64,000 nucleotides of DNA from Calocera cornea HHB12733 (Eukaryota; Basidiomycota; Dacrymycetes; Dacrymycetales; Dacrymycetaceae): positions 248,001-312,000 of the forward strand of contig KV423919.1 of NCBI GenBank assembly GCA_001632435.1, written 5' to 3'. Positions 60,001-64,000 of this stretch are shown here, in pieces (the stretch's first letter is position 1; each line of letters opens with the position of its first letter). The position numbers and the translations under genes were made by a program. The notes under the pieces were generated by a model, which saw only the letters and a list, made by a program, of their open reading frames with translations, was not told where the DNA came from and did no database searches.

Positions 60001-60702
60001 AGTGTGTTCTGTGTATGCTGGTTGCGGTAGATCTGGGATGGTGTCGTTCCGTGCGGAGGTCGTCGTTCAAGTGCAAGTGCGTGGTAGTGCGTTCGCGGCC
60101 GATAGGGACGGCCCAGGCCGGAGCTTGGGCCGTCATATGTTCGGCTAGAGAGGTTTCGTCGGGAGATAGCTTCCGTTCGACCGTTCGAGGGCTGATGGGG
60201 CTCATGTCAGTTCCTTCCCCACCTGCTCATCAAGTCACGCTCGGTTTGGACCCTGAGAAAGGGGGGCTTCATATCGTGTCCTTTCTGAGGGTGGGGCAGC
60301 AAATGAAATCCGCGCTTCTCCATTCGCTTGCTCAACGTCTGCCGCTACCTATTCGACTCAAAGTCATCACTCAACAACCAACGCATCTTATGATGCTTTC
60401 ACTTTGGCATTATCTTTAAGCATGCCGTCACTCTTATTCTCACGGACGTGGCTGAGATGCAACGTGTGCACCTTATCTCGCCTAAGGGACTGACCCTTTG
60501 TCCACATCGGCCGAATTAGCTTCTTGGACGGGTGGAGATCACAGAGAAGCGCGCGGCTCTGATTCGCTAGCCCCTTCTTCCCAAAGGGGCCCCTCCGAAC
60601 CATCGGTCCGCTCGGGGAGGACAAACTGTTCTTATTCTTTGGTAATCACGTCACGAAGCGCATGCTGTTGCTGCTACTGCAAACCACGTGCAGTTCCTAG
60701 GA
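60001..60702. other. Intergenic, 5' of CAR2 and 3' of first Con-6 gene
   Basis: Holds the dyad at 60107-60134; otherwise no gene recognised. Confidence 0.5.
60107..60134. promoter_or_regulatory. Perfect 9-bp dyad upstream of ornithine aminotransferase
   Basis: GACGGCCCA, a 10-nt spacer, then TGGGCCGTC, about 107-134 bp upstream of the CAR2 ATG. It could be an operator for a dimeric regulator or an RNA hairpin in the leader. Confidence 0.45.
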
Positions 60703-61179
60703 CTAGTAATCCGCACCCTTCTCCTCCAGCACCTGCTTCGAGTGCTCCTTCGACTCCTCGCTGGTGTTGGGGTTCTGAAGAAAGACGGCGATCAGTTCGC
60801 TGGTCAGGACGCGCCTGGATCAGCATGCACACCTTGAGGTTCGCCTTGTGGCCTCTGAAGGGTTGTTGAGCTGAACGCGCATATATGCAGCATATATGCA
60901 CTCACCCGATGACGTTACCCTGGTTCTTTCCGGCGTCGCCGTTGCCCTGGTTCACCTCGCCAGACTGCTCGAGCTCGTCAAGGACCTCCTTGGAGTGCTG
61001 CTTCGACTCCTGGAACGGACATCAGTGAGGAAACAGAGACAGGCATGTGGACGATGCCGACGTCGCTAGTGTTAGAGTTGGCAAGGTTGGCTTTGTGGCC
61101 TAGCCACGGTGTCAGCGACTACAGAAGCGCATATATGCGGGTACTACTTACCGCCGGCGACGTTTCCAGAGTTGGACAT
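60703..61179 (-). CDS. Con-6 family protein, two-repeat, first gene
   Basis: Small conidiation-6-type protein; in ascomycetes these are expressed in development and stress, and biochemical function is unknown. Five short exons: MSNSGNVAGG (28-nt exon 1, ATG 61177-61179), HKANLANSNTSD, ESKQHSKEVLDELEQSGEVN to KNQGNVIG, GHKANLK, and NPNTSEESKEHSKQVLEEKG ending ADY (TAG 60703-60705). About 88 residues forming two Con-6 repeats, each with the order N-V-x-G-G-H-K-A then N-T-S-(E/D)-E-S-K-x-H-S-K-x-V-L. Introns are 50-60 nt; two contain GCATATATGC palindromes. A TATATAAA box lies at 61265-61272, 86 bp upstream. All splice sites are GT..AG and in frame. Confidence 0.9.
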
Positions 61180-61618
61180 CGTGGATGTGAGTCTTTTGAG
61201 GATACGGTGGTGTGAAGGGAATTGGGGAAGAAGGACTTGGCCTCGCAACGAAGAGGCATGGGTGTTTATATACACCTCCCGCTGGTGCGCCGTCCGAGAT
61301 GTGTTGTGTGAAGAGTTACGGACTCAAAGGCCAAGGATCGGACTGGATGACCGCAGAGACGTCATTCGACCCGACCGATCGGAGACGAATGATGCCACTG
61401 TGCTCTGACGAGAGGATGAGATGGGACGATCGCGGTCAAGTTCTCGGGGTTGGCACTCTCATCTAACACATCTGATTCGCCGACTCCTCAAGTGCACCGA
61501 GCTGTGAAGCGTTACCCCAAGCTCAACCGGGGCAAACTGTTCTCATTGGATAGTTCTGGTGCTCACGGGGCACAATGGCATATTGCTGATGCTCTCAAAC
61601 TTGTCTGTTTCCTTCAAC
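61180..61618. other. Intergenic between the two Con-6 genes
   Basis: Holds the promoter of the first Con-6 gene. A short block (GTCATTCGA followed by a CGGAGACGA) near 61362 recurs near 62315 upstream of the second gene, so the promoters were duplicated with the genes. Confidence 0.55.
61265..61272 (-). promoter_or_regulatory. TATA box of first Con-6 gene
   Basis: TATATAAA on the minus strand, 86 bp upstream of the ATG at 61179. Confidence 0.65.
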
Positions 61619-62123
61619 TCACATCTCCACGTCATGCTCCTCGAGCACGTTCCTCGCCTTGTTCCTCGCCTCCTCGCTGGAGTTGGGATTCTGCAACGGG
61701 GTCAGCGCGAAGTCAGTGTAGGCTGGGACTTGTGCAGCATACATGCAAGGCCGCTTTATGACCTCTGCAAGATGTCAGCCTCCGAAAGCTCGTATATGCG
61801 CGAGGCATGCGCTCACCCAATGACATGGTTGACTTCTTTGCCGTCTTCCGTCCTGCCCCCGGGGTTGGCATTCCCATCGGTCGAATCCTCCATGCCACCG
61901 TCGAAGTCGTCAAGTCTTTCGTTAGCGCGGCTCCTCGCGTGCTGGAAGGTATGATCAGCGACGTGAGGTGACGGTGGACGCCTGGACAAAGCTGGCCTCG
62001 CTCGTATTCGGGTTGTGGATGGCGGCTTTGACGCCTGGTGGGCGTAGTTAGCATGCCCCGAAGTGCATACATGCAGGTAGACGTACCTCCAGTGACATTG
62101 TGGGAGTTTTCGGTAAAGGACAT
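61619..62123 (-). CDS. Con-6 family protein, two-repeat, second gene
   Basis: Tandem, more diverged paralogue with the same five-exon plan: MSFTENSHNVTGG (ATG 62121-62123), VKAAIHNPNTSEASF, HARSRANERLDDFDGGMEDS to TEDGKEVNHVIG, GHKAALH, and NPNSSEEARNKARNVLEEHD ending VEM (TGA 61619-61621). The first repeat has lost the conserved His of GGHK (GGVK) and much of the S-K-x-H-S-K helix; the second repeat is well kept. The donor after EASF is the least certain site. A TATATAAA box lies at 62200-62207, 77 bp upstream. Confidence 0.87.
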
Positions 62124-62641
62124 TGGGTGATGATTTAGCGTATATACGAAGAGGATTACGTGGAAGAAGCGTTTCCATTGCGCTGAGGGAGGAGCTGGCT
62201 TTATATACGTGTTCAATCGAGCTTTCGGACGAGCAGCAGAGTGTGGAAAGTGCGAAGGGAAGAAACCGTCATTGGGCTTTCGCTGAGTAAACGGATGACC
62301 ATAGTGAGCGTCATTCGATCCGAGCTACCGGAGACGAGCGAGGCGAGCACCGTTGTCTCGTTGCTCGGCAGAGCGCGATGATCGTCCACCCCAAACTCCG
62401 ACAGCGCGCACAGTTTGTTCCTTGAATGATCGAGCGTCTGTGTGGAGGAGTCACGGGCACAAGATGAACGTGGTGATACAAGTTCATGAAATTCTCTAGG
62501 TATGCGTGAAAGGAATACAATGCGTGAGGACGTGAGGTGTTAAGACGTGAACCGAACCATTATAGTGAGTAGCAATGAGATGCAAGAATTAGAGCGAAAA
62601 GTCCCCTTTTTGGCCTGTTTGCAGGGTACTACCCACACCAC
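62124..62641. other. Intergenic, promoter of second Con-6 gene
   Basis: Contains the TATA box at 62200-62207 and the promoter block shared with the first Con-6 gene near 62310-62345; also the 3' flank of the CCC1 gene. Confidence 0.5.
62200..62207 (-). promoter_or_regulatory. TATA box of second Con-6 gene
   Basis: TATATAAA on the minus strand, 77 bp upstream of the ATG at 62123. Confidence 0.65.
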
Positions 62642-63695
62642 TTAGCATGACCCAGCACCGAAGCGAGTGTTGATCGCGTATACGATGCCGAAGGAGGAGC
62701 CCGCTGCCGAGCCACCGACGCAGAGCATGGCGATGGCGCCCCAGACGTAGCCCTTCCAGGTGGTTGCACCGCCGGTGAAGTGCGTCTTGACCGCGCCGAA
62801 GATGAGCAGGACAACACCGGTGATGAGGATCGAATAGTAGAGCGCCATGTATGCCGGGTTGATGAAGAAGTAGGGCAGGAGGGGGACGATGCCGCCGAAG
62901 AAGTAGCCGGAGCCGATGGTAATGGCGGACAGGTACGCGCGCTTAAGCGGGACATCCTCCATTCCCTCGCCGAACTTCATGAGGAAAGCGGTAAGACCCA
63001 GATCGTCCTCCCCACCCTCAGTCTCGGTCTGGCTGGCCTTCTCGGCATCGGTCTCCTTGTGGAACAGATTGGGGCGGCGGCGGATTTCCTTTCCGTCTTC
63101 GCCGTACTGGGTGGACTCCATCTTGCGGAGCTCGTGGGCGACGAGAGCGGACGCCTTCTCATCGATACCGACGGGGCCGAGAATTTCATGTACCTGGCGA
63201 CCCATTTCGCCTTCGCAGAGGCGGACCACACGCTCATGAGTCTGCTTCTTGAGGAAGCGGTAGTGATCGCGCTCGGCAGACGAGGCGAGGAATCCACCGA
63301 TACCCATGGAGATGGCGCCAGCGATGAGCTCGGCGACACCGCCGAGGACGACGATGCGCGAGTTTCCAATGCTCGACAGACCAGCGGTCAAGGCGAAGGG
63401 AACGGTGAGGCCGTCAGATAAGCCGATCACACTGTGGAAGAACGAGTCAGAAGAGCTGCGTGTGGGGCAGGATAAAACTTGTTGCTTACATGTCGCGGAC
63501 GACGTCGGGGTCGAGGAGAACGCGCTCCTTCTTGCCGGTGGACTCCCGGCAGCAAGTGCCCTGGGGGAGGGTGCAGTCCGTGACAGAGTCGGCCGGGGTG
63601 ACGGTCGCAGCGGTGGTGCTCCAGACGGCGCCAGTGGTGGGCTCACGGGGAGGCAACGGAACAGCGAGCTGAGCAGCAGAGTTGAGGGAAGCCAT
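62642..63695 (-). CDS. CCC1: CCC1/VIT1-family vacuolar iron/manganese transporter
   Basis: Integral membrane transporter moving Fe2+/Mn2+ into the vacuole. Two exons. Exon 1 MASLNSAAQLAVPLPPREPT to LLDPDVVRD is soluble and ends at a splice inside the codon before VIGLSDGLTVPFALTAGLSS, the family's hallmark first membrane segment. Then VVLGGVAELIAGAISMGIGG (second segment), a cytosolic metal-binding-type helical domain rich in Glu (ERDHYRFLKKQTHERVVRLC, EGEMGRQVHEILG), FLMKFGEGMEDVPLKRAYLS, and three further membrane segments (AITIGSGYFFGGIVPLLPYF, ALYYSILITGVVLLIFGAVK, YVWGAIAMLCVGGSAAGSSF). Ends TRFGAGSC, stop TAA at 62642-62644. About 330 residues, normal for the family. Confidence 0.95.
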
Positions 63696-64000
63696 TGGTG
63701 ATAATTAGGCCGGGTTGAGGGTGGGAGTTGAATGGATTGGTGGAGTCTGGTATTGACCGGAGAGGATTGAGCTGAGTACGCTGAACTGTGCGATGAGAGG
63801 AGAGCCGCCTCAGCGCCGGCGTACATATAGTCCATAGAGGAACGCATTCTGGGGCATTCGCAACTCACACGAGCCAGACGCATTGGCCAATCAGGAGCGG
63901 ACCATTAGGGAGCTGCACAGTGCGCAGAGGGTGCAGTGCAGGTAGGAGGTCAGGTCTACAGTTGGCTTTCTCCCGATGGTCTCCGCGGAAGCCCACGCGA
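63696..64000. other. Upstream region of the CCC1 gene
   Basis: Promoter side up to the window end; no further gene or clear element seen. Confidence 0.5.

Overview
This is a nuclear window from a filamentous basidiomycete, most likely an agaricomycete. The evidence is: high GC; small exons split by introns of about 45-60 nt with GT..AG ends; a class I hydrophobin with the eight-cysteine pattern; secreted-type pepsin-like peptidases; questin-oxidase-like genes; Con-6 family genes; and clearly eukaryotic housekeeping proteins (CCT6, ARF, a t-SNARE, a CSL transcription factor). No CRISPR array, rRNA or credible tRNA is visible, and no intact transposon was recognised. Exon borders are my own splice-site reading and starts are the best ATG, so gene ends are firmer than some internal borders.

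Left part (1-12.7 kb): a diverged tandem repeat at the edge, then an A1 aspartic peptidase (-), FGAM synthase ADE6 (-), the ER SNARE USE1 (+), lysyl-tRNA synthetase (-) and an Ariadne-type RBR ubiquitin ligase (+). ADE6/USE1 and KRS1/RBR are head-to-head pairs with promoters of about 230-260 bp.

13-18.2 kb: a tandem array of three intact short-chain dehydrogenase/reductase (SDR) paralogues on the minus strand, followed by a fossil last exon of a fourth. A fifth copy, clearly a pseudogene, lies 28 kb away (45.8-47.0 kb).

18-33 kb: a low-complexity gene-poor stretch, an uncharacterised small gene (+), an omega-like glutathione transferase (-), a CSL (CBF1/Su(H)-type) transcription factor (-), about 2.9 kb without a recognisable gene, then the divergent pair ARF6-like GTPase (-) and mitochondrial-type cysteine synthase (+).

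33-44 kb: an uncharacterised protein (+), an intronless class I hydrophobin (+), a Ser/Pro-rich protein (-), a second aspartic peptidase (-), chaperonin subunit CCT6 (+) and the mitochondrial metallopeptidase OMA1 (-).

44-64 kb: a gene-poor stretch and the SDR pseudogene, a Ser/Pro-rich protein (+), a DUF262-domain protein (-) sharing a promoter with a tandemly duplicated pair of questin-oxidase-like genes (+), ornithine aminotransferase (-), two tandem Con-6-type genes (-) and a CCC1/VIT1 metal transporter (-).

The genes do not form one obvious pathway. The most informative structure is recent local duplication: the SDR family with graded decay, the approximately 2.36-kb tandem unit carrying the questin-oxidase-like gene plus the truncated 5' end of its neighbour, and the Con-6 pair. 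The two aspartic peptidases both place a micro-exon at the second catalytic motif.
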